The position numbers were made by a program, and so were the translations under genes. Below are positions 1 through 8,467 of a stretch of 64,000 nt of DNA, piece by piece. Each line of letters begins with the position of its first letter. Position 1 is the stretch's first letter. The notes below the pieces were generated by a model. It saw only the letters and a program-made list of their open reading frames with translations, was not told where the DNA came from and ran no database searches. The stretch is from Nibribacter roseus (lineage in GTDB: Bacteria > Bacteroidota > Bacteroidia > Cytophagales > Hymenobacteraceae): the NCBI RefSeq assembly GCF_042662225.1, contig NZ_JBHSYQ010000005.1:62001-126000 (forward strand), read 5' to 3'.

Positions 1-616
1 AGTGTTGCAAGCCATTGAGGCCGCAGGCTACAGACCAGGTGAAGACTTCATGATTGCCATGGATGCTGCCGCTTCTGAGTTCTACGATGCCTCTACCGGT
101 CACTATCACTTCAAGAAGTCTACCGGAGACAAGCTAACTTCTTCTGAAATGGTGAACTTCTGGACAGAGTGGGCAAACAAATACCCAATCATTTCTATTG
201 AAGATGGTATGGATGAAGACGACTGGACTGGCTGGAAATCTTTGACAGATTCTATTGGCAGCAAAACCCAGTTAGTGGGTGATGACTTGTTCGTGACGAA
301 CGTAAACCGTCTGCAGCAAGGTATTGACCAGAAAACTGCCAATGCTATTTTGATCAAGGTAAACCAGATTGGTACCTTAACTGAGACCATTGATGCTATC
401 AACTTAGGCCGTATAAACGGTTATAAGAGCATCATGAGCCACCGTTCTGGTGAGACCGAAGATAACACCATTGCTGACTTGGCAGTGGCCTTAAACACCG
501 GTCAAATCAAAACTGGTTCAGCTTCACGTTCAGACAGAATGGCTAAATACAACCAACTAATCCGTATTGAGGAAGAGTTGGGCGAAGTAGCCTACTTCCC
601 TGGCAAGAAGTTCTAG
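1..616 (+). CDS. eno: Enolase, C-terminal part (5' end outside window)
   Basis: Glycolytic enolase, which interconverts 2-phosphoglycerate and phosphoenolpyruvate in the cytoplasm. Only about 204 C-terminal residues are inside the window; the open frame runs in from base 1, so the GTG at base 2 is not the real start. Recognisable family segments are AMDAAASEFYD, the metal-binding SIEDGMDEDDW and LVGDDLFVTN, the catalytic-lysine segment ILIKVNQIGTLTE, and SHRSGETEDNTIADLAV near the active site. The C-terminus is complete. It is followed by a palindromic repeat and a strong hairpin terminator, so it probably ends its transcription unit. Identification is secure. Confidence 0.97.
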   Translation, partial: VLQAIEAAGYRPGEDFMIAMDAAASEFYDASTGHYHFKKSTGDKLTSSEMVNFWTEWANKYPIISIEDGMDEDDWTGWKSLTDSIGSKTQLVGDDLFVTNVNRLQQGIDQKTANAILIKVNQIGTLTETIDAINLGRINGYKSIMSHRSGETEDNTIADLAVALNTGQIKTGSASRSDRMAKYNQLIRIEEELGEVAYFPGKKF

Positions 617-648
617 TATTGAAAAAAAGAAGTCAGAAGGTGAGCTTT

Positions 649-687
649 CGTTTTAGGACTGGTTTTAGAAAACTATGCCTAAAACAG
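649..687. repeat. Intergenic palindromic repeat, copy 1
   Basis: Imperfect palindrome 32 bp behind the enolase stop. The outer arms GTTTTAGG and CCTAAAAC pair, as do the inner GTTTT and AAAAC; the segments in between (ACTG, TATG) have decayed. It belongs to the dispersed family described in the findings. Confidence 0.75.
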
Positions 688-742
688 AATTAGCGGAAAG
701 TGAAAATTCTTTTGCGTTACCTTCAGGATTCTTTGTAAATTC

Positions 743-776
743 ATGGCGGCAAGCTCGGGCTTGCCGCCATTTTTTT
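743..776 (+). terminator. Intrinsic terminator behind enolase
   Basis: Perfect 11-bp stem (ATGGCGGCAAG at 743-753 with CTTGCCGCCAT at 760-770), 6-nt loop, then a run of T. It lies before the ATG at 783 of the next gene. This shows that the upstream in-frame ATG at 675 is not that gene's start. Confidence 0.9.
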
Positions 777-782
777 GAGATT

Positions 783-1082
783 ATGCTGGCACGCGTCCCT
801 AAATTTTTCCGCAACTTCTATTTTCTGATTACCCTCGCCTTTTTGGTGTGGATGTTCTTCTTTGATGCCAATGATTTTATCACGCAGTTTCAGACCAGCC
901 GCAAGCTAAGCGCGCTGGAAGAGGAGCGTGATTATTACCTGGAGAAGATTGCCGAGGTACAGAAAGACCGCAAAGAACTGTTGAGCAACCCAGAACTACT
1001 TGAGAAATTTGCGCGTGAAAAGTACCTCATGAAAAAGCCTACAGAAGATTTATACATCATTGTAGAGAAGGACGAGAAATAA
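783..1082 (+). CDS. DivIC/FtsB-like septum formation initiator
   Basis: Small bitopic division protein of the DivIC/FtsB family, 99 residues with the start at 783. There is a short cytoplasmic N-terminus, one membrane segment (about residues 12-28, FYFLITLAFLVWMFFFDAND), then a coiled coil rich in Glu, Lys and Leu (LSALEEERDYYLEKIAEVQ) and the typical C-terminal segment LEKFAREKYLMKKPTEDLY. In the family this protein joins FtsL and FtsQ homologues in the divisome. An upstream in-frame ATG at 675 would add 36 residues but lies before the enolase terminator, so 783 is preferred. Its position behind eno is common in Bacteroidota. Family identification is good; a role in division is inferred from the family. 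Confidence 0.88.
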   Translation: MLARVPKFFRNFYFLITLAFLVWMFFFDANDFITQFQTSRKLSALEEERDYYLEKIAEVQKDRKELLSNPELLEKFAREKYLMKKPTEDLYIIVEKDEK

Positions 1083-1091
1083 AATTCTTTT

Positions 1092-1147
1092 AACTATAAA
1101 GCAGAAGGGGCGGCTCTTAACGGAGCCGCCCCTTCTGCTTTATAGTT
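1092..1147. terminator. Bidirectional terminator, 25-bp perfect stem
   Basis: Arms 1092-1116 and 1123-1147 are perfectly complementary over 25 bp, GC-rich in the centre and A/T-rich at the ends. It sits between convergent genes (DivIC-like and HscA-like) and can stop transcripts from both sides. It directly abuts palindromic repeat copy 2. Confidence 0.88.
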
Positions 1148-1187
1148 CTGTTTTAGGGCTGTTTTTGAGAAAACAGCCCTAAAACAG
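1148..1187. repeat. Intergenic palindromic repeat, copy 2 (perfect)
   Basis: The best preserved copy: an 18-bp perfect stem (CTGTTTTAGGGCTGTTTT with AAAACAGCCCTAAAACAG) around the loop TGAG. It ends 1 bp before the stop codon of the HscA-like gene. Against the usual GGCC/GGCC core it has GGGC paired with GCCC, a compensated change. Confidence 0.92.
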
Positions 1188-1188
1188 C

Positions 1189-3048
1189 TTAGTTTAACTT
1201 TTTACCGGTCATGGCTTTCTTGATAGATATCTGCATGACACGCTCCGCAAATGGACTGGTTTGTTCTTCCAGCACATCCACAGCTTTCAGTATGGTGTCT
1301 TTGTCACCGGAACTTAGTACATCTTTTAAATTCTGCACGTTTTGGCGGGTCAACTCAATCTCTTCTGGAGTTAAATGCTCTCCGTTTTTCTCCACAAAAC
1401 GCTCTACTTGGTAAATCATCTGCTCGGCGGTGGTGCGGGCTTCAATCACCATGCGGGTGCTCACGTCTTCACGGGCGTGGGTAATGGAGTCCATGAGCAT
1501 CTGCTCTACCTGCTCATCGGTGAGGCCATACTGAGGTTTCACTTCCACTTCCTGCCGAACCCCAGAACGCAGTTCAATGGCTTCTACTTTCAAAATACCG
1601 TCGGCATTCAAGATGAAGTTTACGTCTACCTTCGGGAAACCGGCAGGCATGGCCGGAATGCCTCTTAAATCGAATTCCGCCAGTTTTCGGTTCTCTTTCA
1701 CCAAATCACGCTCGCCTTGGTACACCGAAATCTTCATGTTCACCTGGCCGTCAATAGAAGTGGTGTACTGGCGGCCTGCCTTGGTGGGTATTTTAGAATT
1801 ACGAGGTATAATAGGATCCATTAAGCCGCCCATGGTTTCAATACCTAATGTCAGCGGAGTCACGTCCAGCAGCAGAATGTCCTTCCGGTTCCCAGACAAC
1901 ACATCGGCCTGAATAGCGGCGCCCAGAGCAACCACTTCATCAGGATTCAAGGTGTTGTTTACTGGGCATTGAAAAAAGTCAGCTACGGCTTGCAGTACCA
2001 GTGGCACCCGGGTGGAGCCACCCACCATAATCACCGTATCAATCTGTTCAGTTTTAAGACCAGCATCACTCAGAGCCATTTTGCAGGAGGCCATGGTGCG
2101 GTCTACAATAGGCGTGATAAGCGTTTCAAAGGTGTGGCGGTCCAGCGTTAACTCTATGCCGTTGAGTTCTGAAGAATATTTATCAGAGGTGCTCAATGCT
2201 TTTTTTGCTTCTTCTGCTCTCAGGCGTAAAGCCTGACCAAGGTTGGGGTCTATGGCCGCAGAGTCAGCTAAAAGTTTATTGCCAAGCGTCCAATGCTGAA
2301 TGATTTCGCGGTCAAAATCGTCACCGCCCAAATAAGTGTCGCCGTTGGTGGAAAGTACTTCGAAGATTCCCTGGTGAATGCGAAGGATGGAAATATCAAA
2401 GGTTCCACCGCCCAAATCATACACAGCGATGGTTTTCTCTTCGGTTTGGTCTAAGCCAATGCCGTAAGCCAAAGCAGCTGCGGTAGGTTCGTTCACAATA
2501 CGGAGCACTTCCAGCCCGGCTAGTTTTCCGGCATCGCGGGTAGCTTGGCGTTGGCTGTCATTGAAGTAAGCGGGAACGGTAATAACGGCACGGTTTACCG
2601 GCGTTTTCAAAGAGTGCTCGGCGCGGGCACGAAGCTCCTTAAGAATTTCAGCGCTCAGTTCAATGGGGGAGTAGAACTTGTCCTGCACCCGTATTTTCAC
2701 CAAGCCTTCAGAGTTATCGTCAATGATTTTATAGCCGAAGAAATCTTTGTGCTCACCTAGGTCTTGGTATGACTTACCCAGCAAGCGTTTTACAGAATAA
2801 ATAGTGTTGGCGGGGTCTGTGATAAGGTAATCCTTTGCTGCATTGCCTACCAGCACTTCTTCGTTCTGGGAGAAGTGTACTATTGAGGGGACAATGGTGC
2901 CTAAGCCTTGGTCATTGATAGCAATGGGTTTCCGGTCTTCAGGGTGTATATAGGCTACCAGGCTGTTGGTAGTTCCCAAGTCAATACCTACAATCACTTC
3001 TTCCTGCTGAATGGAAGCGGTGGTTAAGTTTATTGCAATTTTAGCCAT
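1189..3048 (-). CDS. hscA: Hsp70-type Fe-S assembly chaperone HscA
   Basis: Hsp70 family chaperone, 619 residues from the start at 3048. The ATPase domain (about 1-380) carries the phosphate-1 motif GIDLGTTNSLVA, the motif VYDLGGGTFDISIL and the adenosine motif VIMVGGSTRVP. The substrate-binding domain follows, with a short helical lid. The lead sequence before GIDLGTTNS, the segment VPSIVHF, and NTIYSVKRLLG resemble HscA more than DnaK; HscA helps transfer Fe-S clusters from the IscU scaffold. No iscU or hscB is next to it, so the assignment rests on sequence alone and a DnaK paralogue is the alternative. A start at 3090 is possible but would overlap the -7 box. Confidence 0.82.
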   Translation of the reverse strand: MAKIAINLTTASIQQEEVIVGIDLGTTNSLVAYIHPEDRKPIAINDQGLGTIVPSIVHFSQNEEVLVGNAAKDYLITDPANTIYSVKRLLGKSYQDLGEHKDFFGYKIIDDNSEGLVKIRVQDKFYSPIELSAEILKELRARAEHSLKTPVNRAVITVPAYFNDSQRQATRDAGKLAGLEVLRIVNEPTAAALAYGIGLDQTEEKTIAVYDLGGGTFDISILRIHQGIFEVLSTNGDTYLGGDDFDREIIQHWTLGNKLLADSAAIDPNLGQALRLRAEEAKKALSTSDKYSSELNGIELTLDRHTFETLITPIVDRTMASCKMALSDAGLKTEQIDTVIMVGGSTRVPLVLQAVADFFQCPVNNTLNPDEVVALGAAIQADVLSGNRKDILLLDVTPLTLGIETMGGLMDPIIPRNSKIPTKAGRQYTTSIDGQVNMKISVYQGERDLVKENRKLAEFDLRGIPAMPAGFPKVDVNFILNADGILKVEAIELRSGVRQEVEVKPQYGLTDEQVEQMLMDSITHAREDVSTRMVIEARTTAEQMIYQVERFVEKNGEHLTPEEIELTRQNVQNLKDVLSSGDKDTILKAVDVLEEQTSPFAERVMQISIKKAMTGKKLN

Positions 3049-3087
3049 ATAGTCAGTTTTAATGGAGCGCATTTTGTGCACTCTCTG

Positions 3088-3095
3088 CAAAAGTA
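3088..3095 (-). promoter_or_regulatory. Bacteroidota-type -7 box for hscA
   Basis: On the minus strand this reads TACTTTTG, an exact match to TAnnTTTG, about 40 bp before the ATG at 3048. No clear -33 TTG was found at the usual spacing. Confidence 0.55.
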
Positions 3096-3265
3096 CAAAG
3101 AAATAGCCTGCCTATTGGTTTACGGTTTCAGAAGGGTAACTGATATAGAATGATTGAAAGGATGTCTTACTCAGTAGCAAAGCTTAGTGAAGTTCTTTAA
3201 GTATAAGAAATAATCTATATTTACAGTAACTTCAAAAGCTAGTAATACTTCTGGAATAGTTTTCT

Positions 3266-4048
3266 ATGCCGCAGCTTCAAACAGCACCTATCCGTTCATT
3301 TACCGTTAAAAGCTCCTGGCTGTCTGTGGTAGCGGGGTATGGGGCACTTGCTTTAACCTATCATGCCGCCGAATATGCCATGCGGTTTCACCAGCACGTC
3401 CCTTTGTTTCTTGGGTTGATGCTGGCCGTTATTCCGGTAGCATACATAGTAGCACGGCTACAGGGTCTTAAAGGACTCAGCGCATGGGGGCTGCGGATGA
3501 ACAGTACGTTCATCAAGTTTTTTGCCTACGGCTTAGGCTTGGGAATATTGGTGAACGGAGTGGCTTTTGCGGTACGGCTGTGGTTAAATATGGAAGTAGT
3601 GACTGCAGTGCCAGAACTTTCCACTTTAGCTATACAAACGTTAATTTTCACTGTGGGTACCTTTTTGCCGTCGTTGGCGGAAGACGTTTTGACCAGAGGC
3701 TATCTTTACGGGCACCTGCATAAGAGAATGGGGAAATGGTCTCTTGTTATACTGTCAGCAGTGGTGTATGTGCTAAACCATGTCTACTCCCTGAATGATG
3801 GCCCAGCCGCTCTAATATATTTGTTTGTATTAGGCATCATGATGGCTATTCCATTAGTTTATACTAAGAACCTGTGGTACACAGTAGGCGCGCATTGGGC
3901 CGGCAACATTGTGTATCGTTTCTCAAATGATGTGTTGTCTGTCAAAGAAGGTACCTCTGCCATACCGGGGCTTTGGGAACTCACTTTCTTTATCCTGCTT
4001 TTTGCTCTAGTTAATTATATTGTGAGCAAAAAGTTAAGCTATTCCTAA
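3266..4048 (+). CDS. CPBP-family intramembrane metalloprotease
   Basis: Polytopic membrane protein of 260 residues with about 7-8 hydrophobic segments, of the CPBP (CaaX protease and bacteriocin-processing, formerly Abi) family. The active-site motifs are visible: motif 1 is EDVLTRG (the family pattern is EExxxR; here the second Glu is Asp), motif 2 is LNHVY and motif 3 is HWAGN. Members are glutamic-type intramembrane proteases or scaffolds in processes such as bacteriocin self-immunity and regulated proteolysis; the substrate cannot be told. It stands alone, divergent from hscA and convergent with the next gene. The Asp in motif 1 may affect activity. Confidence 0.85.
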   Translation: MPQLQTAPIRSFTVKSSWLSVVAGYGALALTYHAAEYAMRFHQHVPLFLGLMLAVIPVAYIVARLQGLKGLSAWGLRMNSTFIKFFAYGLGLGILVNGVAFAVRLWLNMEVVTAVPELSTLAIQTLIFTVGTFLPSLAEDVLTRGYLYGHLHKRMGKWSLVILSAVVYVLNHVYSLNDGPAALIYLFVLGIMMAIPLVYTKNLWYTVGAHWAGNIVYRFSNDVLSVKEGTSAIPGLWELTFFILLFALVNYIVSKKLSYS

Positions 4049-4088
4049 AGCATGAATTCTTAAGTAAAAATGCAAAGGGCGTAGATTT

Positions 4089-4126
4089 CTATTTTCGGCC
4101 TGCTTTTTCAAAGACAGGTCGAAAAG
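4089..4126. repeat. Intergenic palindromic repeat, copy 3
   Basis: Between convergent genes. Arms CTATTTTCGGCCTG and CAGGTCGAAAAG pair with a few mismatches around a T/A-rich centre. Confidence 0.78.
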
Positions 4127-4159
4127 GGGGAATGACGAATAGTAATTAAAGTGTAAAAG

Positions 4160-5242
4160 CTACCTGAAAAAAGACTTCTGGTATTCTATTTCTCTTTCTA
4201 CAATTCCGGTTATCTGGTTGTTTTCAAAGGTTTGTTTTTTTATCCAATTCCCCTTGTGGTCGTAGGTGAAAGATTGAATAGCTGTACTCGCGATTCGTTT
4301 TATACGACCAAAAGAATAAGATGAAAACTCCTTAAACTTACCACTTTCATAGGTGAATTTTGTCCAGCTACTTATTGTCTTACCGTCTAAATCGATTAAG
4401 TTTCTACGAATAACTTTCTTAGAACCGACTTCAGTAGTAACAGTAATGGTTTGAGGCTTATCATCTAGTCTGCTGAATTCTGTTAGGGTGCTTACGACAG
4501 AATCTTGAAAAAAAATGTTAGACAACGTTTCTTTGAGTTTGGAATTGGAATACTTCTTCTTTACAATAAGCCTGTTTAAGTTGTCATAGCCTAATTGGTA
4601 CACGGTAGTATCATTAGGCCAGGGAGTGAATTTACTAGCCCCTCCCGTGATACTTCCATCAAGTGTCATTCCTCCGCCATTAGAAGTATTGATAAAAATC
4701 TCCTTTGTTAAATCCCAGCGTGAATTGTATTCATAAATCCAGAAATTTTTTAGTTGATGATTCTCATCTAATACCTCTTTCTTTATAGGCAAATAATTTT
4801 CATTGTAGTAGATGAGCGTCTGTTCATCTATTTTAGATGATGCCTGGTAACAAACTTCTTTGGAAATGCGTCTTCGTTCATCATAAAAATACTTGATAAC
4901 TGGCCACCAAGCGTTCTTATTAACCCTTTCTTGCCTTTTGATTCTTCCTTTTCTATCAAAATGATAGATGCCGCTTATAGAGTCGCCGAGAGGGTGCCTA
5001 AAAGTTATCTTCTGGAGTTTACCAGCTTTAAATATATGTTCTTCAATCGAGCTAAAGGGCCTATAAGATAATGAGCCGTTTTCTGCCTTAAAATATTTAT
5101 AGCTAACCTTGACTGCACCTTTTACTATTGGCTCCGATGAATTCCAATTTCCTATTTTATGGGATGGGAAAGAGGGCAGAGATTGGCACTGGAGATGATG
5201 GCTAATGAGGAAGATGACAAATAGGGGGAAGAGAAATCTCAT
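4160..5242 (-). CDS. Secreted protein with YD-like repeats, function unknown
   Basis: I do not recognise a named family. Starting at 5242 the protein has 360 residues and a signal peptide (MRFLFPLFVIFLISHHLQCQS); a start at 5308 would put 22 residues in front of it. The mature part is beta-rich and contains recurring units of the type YD..NRL....., for example FDRKGRIKRQE, YDNLNRLIVKK, YDHKGNWIKKQT, which resemble degenerate YD/RHS-like or WKF-type repeats of Bacteroidota surface proteins. The gene is clearly AT-richer than its neighbours (one 60-bp line sampled near 4500 is about 28 percent GC, versus about 55 percent in the next gene), which hints at horizontal acquisition. It stands alone, flanked by palindromic repeats on both sides. 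Confidence 0.7.
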   Translation of the reverse strand: MRFLFPLFVIFLISHHLQCQSLPSFPSHKIGNWNSSEPIVKGAVKVSYKYFKAENGSLSYRPFSSIEEHIFKAGKLQKITFRHPLGDSISGIYHFDRKGRIKRQERVNKNAWWPVIKYFYDERRRISKEVCYQASSKIDEQTLIYYNENYLPIKKEVLDENHQLKNFWIYEYNSRWDLTKEIFINTSNGGGMTLDGSITGGASKFTPWPNDTTVYQLGYDNLNRLIVKKKYSNSKLKETLSNIFFQDSVVSTLTEFSRLDDKPQTITVTTEVGSKKVIRRNLIDLDGKTISSWTKFTYESGKFKEFSSYSFGRIKRIASTAIQSFTYDHKGNWIKKQTFENNQITGIVEREIEYQKSFFR

Positions 5243-5344
5243 GTGGTTCTGAAAAGATAGATGGAGCGGCTGGCATTGAAATAAATATAAGGAATTTCTC
5301 TTATCCATTACTCAATAACAGAGCAAGAAGAGAACTTCTCCCGC

Positions 5345-5383
5345 CTGTTTTCGGCCTATTTTTGCAAAAATAGGCCGAAAACG
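5345..5383. repeat. Intergenic palindromic repeat, copy 4
   Basis: Nearly perfect: CGTTTTCGGCCTATTTTT-type arm pairs with AAAAATAGGCCGAAAACG around GC. It ends 3 bp before the stop codon of the Ldh-family gene. TA replaces TG in the left arm and is compensated in the right arm. Confidence 0.9.
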
Positions 5384-5386
5384 TCA

Positions 5387-6445
5387 CTACAACTCCACTC
5401 CAAACTTTTCTCCCAACCCCTCCAAATCTTTCACCACCGGCGGCAACAACGGAATTCCGTCTTTCAGGCGTTGCTCCGTAAACAATCGCTCCGGGTCACC
5501 GGGAATCAATACTTCTTTGCCTTCTTTGGCTTTAGAACTCCGGAAGCGGGTGATCCAGTTGTCCATGTGCTGTTTGAAATCAGTAGCAGGGCGGAAAGCG
5601 TCTACGCGCATAGCCCCGAAGAAATGACCAATTCCTTCGCCCACCGGGTCGGCAGGAGGAGCCAGGAAGCTGACGAACGGCGGTACCCAGGGGCCGTAAT
5701 TAGCGCCTGATAGCACTGCTGAGAAAATATCTACCACCGCACCCAGCGCATAGCCTTTGTGGCTGCCAGTGTCTCCGCCTAACGGGAGCAGGGCTCCGCC
5801 GTCTTTCAGTTCATGTGGGTTGGTAGAGGCACTGCCGTCAGAAGACTGAATCCAGCCTTGGGGAGCCTCCAAGTTTTTGCGCTGCAGCATTTCCAGTTTA
5901 CCGTTAGCGGCGGTAGTAGTGGCCAAATCAGACACGAAGGGAGGTTGCTCGCCAGCCGGAATGGCCACGGCAATAGGGTTGGTGCCCAACAAGCGCTCTA
6001 AAGAAAAAGTAGGGGCCACCAACGGACTGGCATTGGTCATGGACATCCCAATCATGTCGTGCTCCAAGGCTTTCATGGCGTGGTAACCGGCAATACCGTA
6101 GTGGTTCGAGTTTTTCACGCTTACCCAGCCGCTGCCTACGTTCCTGGCTTTCTCCAGCGCAATCTGCATGGCTTTGGGAGCCACTACCAACCCAAGGCCG
6201 CCGTCTCCGTCTACAGTTGCCGTGCTAGGGGTCTCGTGTATTATTTTGATGTTGGGTGTAGCATTGATTCGGCCAGCTTCCCACAGGCGCACATAGCCAA
6301 TCAGCCGGGCCACGCCGTGCGAGTCAACGCCGCGTAAATCAGCGGAGAGAAGGGTTTCGGTGGCGGTTTGGGCGTCTGCTTCGGGGCAGCCTATGCTCAG
6401 GAATATTTTCTTAGAGAAATCAAAGAGGCGTTGGTACGTGTACAT
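5387..6445 (-). CDS. Ldh-family NAD(P)-dependent oxidoreductase
   Basis: Malate/L-lactate dehydrogenase family (Ldh_2 type, distinct from the Rossmann-fold lactate dehydrogenases), 352 residues, the usual length. Hallmarks are LRGVDSHGVARL near residue 40, SVKNSNHYGIAGYHA with the catalytic His, MSMTNASPLVAP, and GTNPIAVAIP, followed by a substrate-binding C-terminal part with GSHKGYALG. Relatives reduce 2-oxoacids or act on ureidoglycolate, 2,3-diketogulonate, delta1-piperideine-2-carboxylate or sulfolactate, so the substrate is left open. Cytoplasmic. A -7 box lies 21 bp upstream of the ATG, giving a short leader. The gene appears monocistronic. Confidence 0.88.
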   Translation of the reverse strand: MYTYQRLFDFSKKIFLSIGCPEADAQTATETLLSADLRGVDSHGVARLIGYVRLWEAGRINATPNIKIIHETPSTATVDGDGGLGLVVAPKAMQIALEKARNVGSGWVSVKNSNHYGIAGYHAMKALEHDMIGMSMTNASPLVAPTFSLERLLGTNPIAVAIPAGEQPPFVSDLATTTAANGKLEMLQRKNLEAPQGWIQSSDGSASTNPHELKDGGALLPLGGDTGSHKGYALGAVVDIFSAVLSGANYGPWVPPFVSFLAPPADPVGEGIGHFFGAMRVDAFRPATDFKQHMDNWITRFRSSKAKEGKEVLIPGDPERLFTEQRLKDGIPLLPPVVKDLEGLGEKFGVEL

Positions 6446-6465
6446 ATTCTAATATTCAGGACGGC

Positions 6466-6473
6466 CAAAGGTA
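6466..6473 (-). promoter_or_regulatory. -7 box for the Ldh-family gene
   Basis: Minus strand TACCTTTG matches TAnnTTTG exactly, 21 bp before the start codon. Confidence 0.6.
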
Positions 6474-6617
6474 AGGGAAACCGAAGAAAATACGACCGGA
6501 AATGTTAGCTTTGGATTGGTATCCTTTAGATGCTGTTCTTGTCAAACTTCCTCATCGCCTGAAAAAGAAATCAGGTAAATGAGTAAAAATTTCAACCTGT
6601 TTATGGAAATGAAGGAA

Positions 6618-6630
6618 GTGCGGCATCTAC
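6618..6630 (+). promoter_or_regulatory. Shared upstream motif, MuiA gene
   Basis: The 13-mer GTGCGGCATCTAC lies 52 bp before the MuiA start and recurs exactly before the next gene (8468-8480). It could be a binding site or a -35-like element of an alternative sigma factor; this is inferred from the shared position only. Confidence 0.4.
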
Positions 6631-6682
6631 AAAGAGCATGAACCAAAATTTTTATGTGCTCTAAAAAAACCATCGCCACGAA

Positions 6683-8329
6683 ATGAAAAATGTTTTTCTT
6701 CCTTTTATTTTACTCATTACCTGTTTTGGACCTGTTTTTCAGATTTCAGCCCAGAAACAGGTGCCGCTGCCCACACAGGTAAAAGCGGTAACCGTGTTCC
6801 TGAACCGGGCGCAGGTTACCAACGTGGGCCGAGCCAGTGTTGAGTCAGGTGTGACCGAATTAGTGCTGGAGGGCATGCCCACGCAGCTCGACGAAAATAG
6901 CGTGCAGGTAAACCCCACCGGAAACATAACGCTGCTTTCGGTGCGGTATGAGCAGAACTTTCTGCAGGCTAATGAGAAACTGGTAGAGCATCAGCGCCTA
7001 GAAGACTCAGTGCAGAGCTACAATGGCCGAATTAGAAGTCTAAACGACCAACGGGAGGTGTTGCAGAAAGAAGAGGCACTGCTGCACGCCAACCAGAATA
7101 TAGGTGGCTCTCAGGCAGGTACCACCGCCGCCCGTCTCAAAGAAGTAGCCGATTATTACCGTACCCGCCTGCTGGCCATCCGGAAGGAAATTCAGCTGAT
7201 AGACATTCAATTGGAAATTCTGCGCCGGCGGCAAATTCAGTTTAATAATCAGGTGAATCAGTTCAGGCGAAACCAACAAGCCAATAACCGTGTGATTGTG
7301 GCGGTGCAGGCCTCAGGCAAGGCGCAGGTGGGGCTGGAGGTAACGTATTTGGTGTATAATGCTGCATGGGAACCAGTTTATGACCTTCGGGCATCGGGTA
7401 ACCAAGGGCCGGTGCAGCTTCAGTACAAAGCCAATGTGCGCCAGAACACCGGTGTAGACTGGAACAACGTACAACTTACTTTGGCCACTACCAATCCCGC
7501 TGAAGGCGCTGAAAAGCCTTACTTGACTACAAACTACATAGACCTGTACCCACTTACGCCCCCGCCAGTCAGAAGTACAGTTAAGTTTACTCCTCCGGTG
7601 GTGAAGAAAGATGAAGAGGAACAGGACCTAAATGAAGTGTTAGTTGGAAGAGTGGCTGGTGTAGTAAGGGCAGATGCTGTCTCTGAAACCACAGCAGATT
7701 ACACTGAGGCCATTTCTACCACACTGGCCGCTGAGTTTAAAATAGGCATCCCGTTCAGTGTTCCTTCAGACGGGAAACCGCACACCGTTGACATTCAGCA
7801 GCACAACCTCACCACTACGTACGCCCACACCACTGTGCCAAAACTTGACCCCACCGCTTTCTTGGTAGCACATTTAACTAATTGGGAGGCTTTAAAGCTG
7901 CTTCCTGGTGTAGCCAATGTGTTTCTGGGCGGCACTTTCACGGGTAAGTCGTTCCTCAACCCTGAAGAAACCGGTGACACACTCACCATCTCCCTGGGCC
8001 GCGACCAAAACGTGATAGTACAGCGTGAGCGGCAGCAAGATTACCAAAAGCAGTCTACTTTCGGCAGTAATATCAAAGAGCAGTTTGGGTTTGAAATTAC
8101 CTTGCGAAACACCAAAGCACAGCCCGTTACCATTACCTTGGAAGACCAGGTTCCGGTGAGCTCCACCAGTGAAGTGAGCGTGGAAGACATTGAAACCAAC
8201 GGCGGCAAGCTAGACAAAGACACCGGCAAAGTTACCTGGCAAATTCAGCTACAGCCTAATGAAACCGCCAAACGGCACCTTAAGTACGTGGTGAAATACC
8301 CGAAGAACCGGCAGGTAAGCGGTCTTTAA
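6683..8329 (+). CDS. MuiA-family protein (DUF4140/DUF4139)
   Basis: Secreted protein of 548 residues in the mucoidy inhibitor MuiA family. A signal peptide (about residues 1-23, ending ISAQ) is followed by the DUF4140 domain (about 30-130, VKAVTVFLNRAQVTNVGR), a coiled coil (about 95-190) and the DUF4139 domain to the C-terminus (VTYLVYNAAWEPVYDLRAS, FGFEITLRNTKAQPVTITLEDQVPVS). Function is not established; the name comes from an effect on capsule production. An insertion around residues 305-340 contains DLNEVLVGRVAGVV, which looks like the plug-box segment of SusC-type receptors. A 13-bp motif upstream is shared with the following TPR gene, suggesting joint control. Confidence 0.88.
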   Translation: MKNVFLPFILLITCFGPVFQISAQKQVPLPTQVKAVTVFLNRAQVTNVGRASVESGVTELVLEGMPTQLDENSVQVNPTGNITLLSVRYEQNFLQANEKLVEHQRLEDSVQSYNGRIRSLNDQREVLQKEEALLHANQNIGGSQAGTTAARLKEVADYYRTRLLAIRKEIQLIDIQLEILRRRQIQFNNQVNQFRRNQQANNRVIVAVQASGKAQVGLEVTYLVYNAAWEPVYDLRASGNQGPVQLQYKANVRQNTGVDWNNVQLTLATTNPAEGAEKPYLTTNYIDLYPLTPPPVRSTVKFTPPVVKKDEEEQDLNEVLVGRVAGVVRADAVSETTADYTEAISTTLAAEFKIGIPFSVPSDGKPHTVDIQQHNLTTTYAHTTVPKLDPTAFLVAHLTNWEALKLLPGVANVFLGGTFTGKSFLNPEETGDTLTISLGRDQNVIVQRERQQDYQKQSTFGSNIKEQFGFEITLRNTKAQPVTITLEDQVPVSSTSEVSVEDIETNGGKLDKDTGKVTWQIQLQPNETAKRHLKYVVKYPKNRQVSGL

Positions 8330-8350
8330 GCAAAATAGATATTAACTGAA

Positions 8351-8396
8351 GGCGTGTTTTGGGGCTGTTTTCCAGAAAATAGCTCCAAAATGCGCC
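8351..8396. repeat. Intergenic palindromic repeat, copy 5
   Basis: Behind the MuiA gene. The core GTTTTGGGGCTGTTTT pairs with AAAATAGCTCCAAAA with mismatches; copy-specific outer arms GGCG(T) and (T)GCGCC extend the stem. Confidence 0.82.
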
Positions 8397-8467
8397 TTTT
8401 ATTTTAACTTCTTTCAAGAGTGTGAAATTTTGGTGAAATTTCCCTGCCCAAACAACCAAATTCCCCT

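Noticed and set aside
675..782. Longer start for the DivIC-like protein
   Set aside because: The region includes the enolase terminator; the homologous part begins at the ATG at 783.
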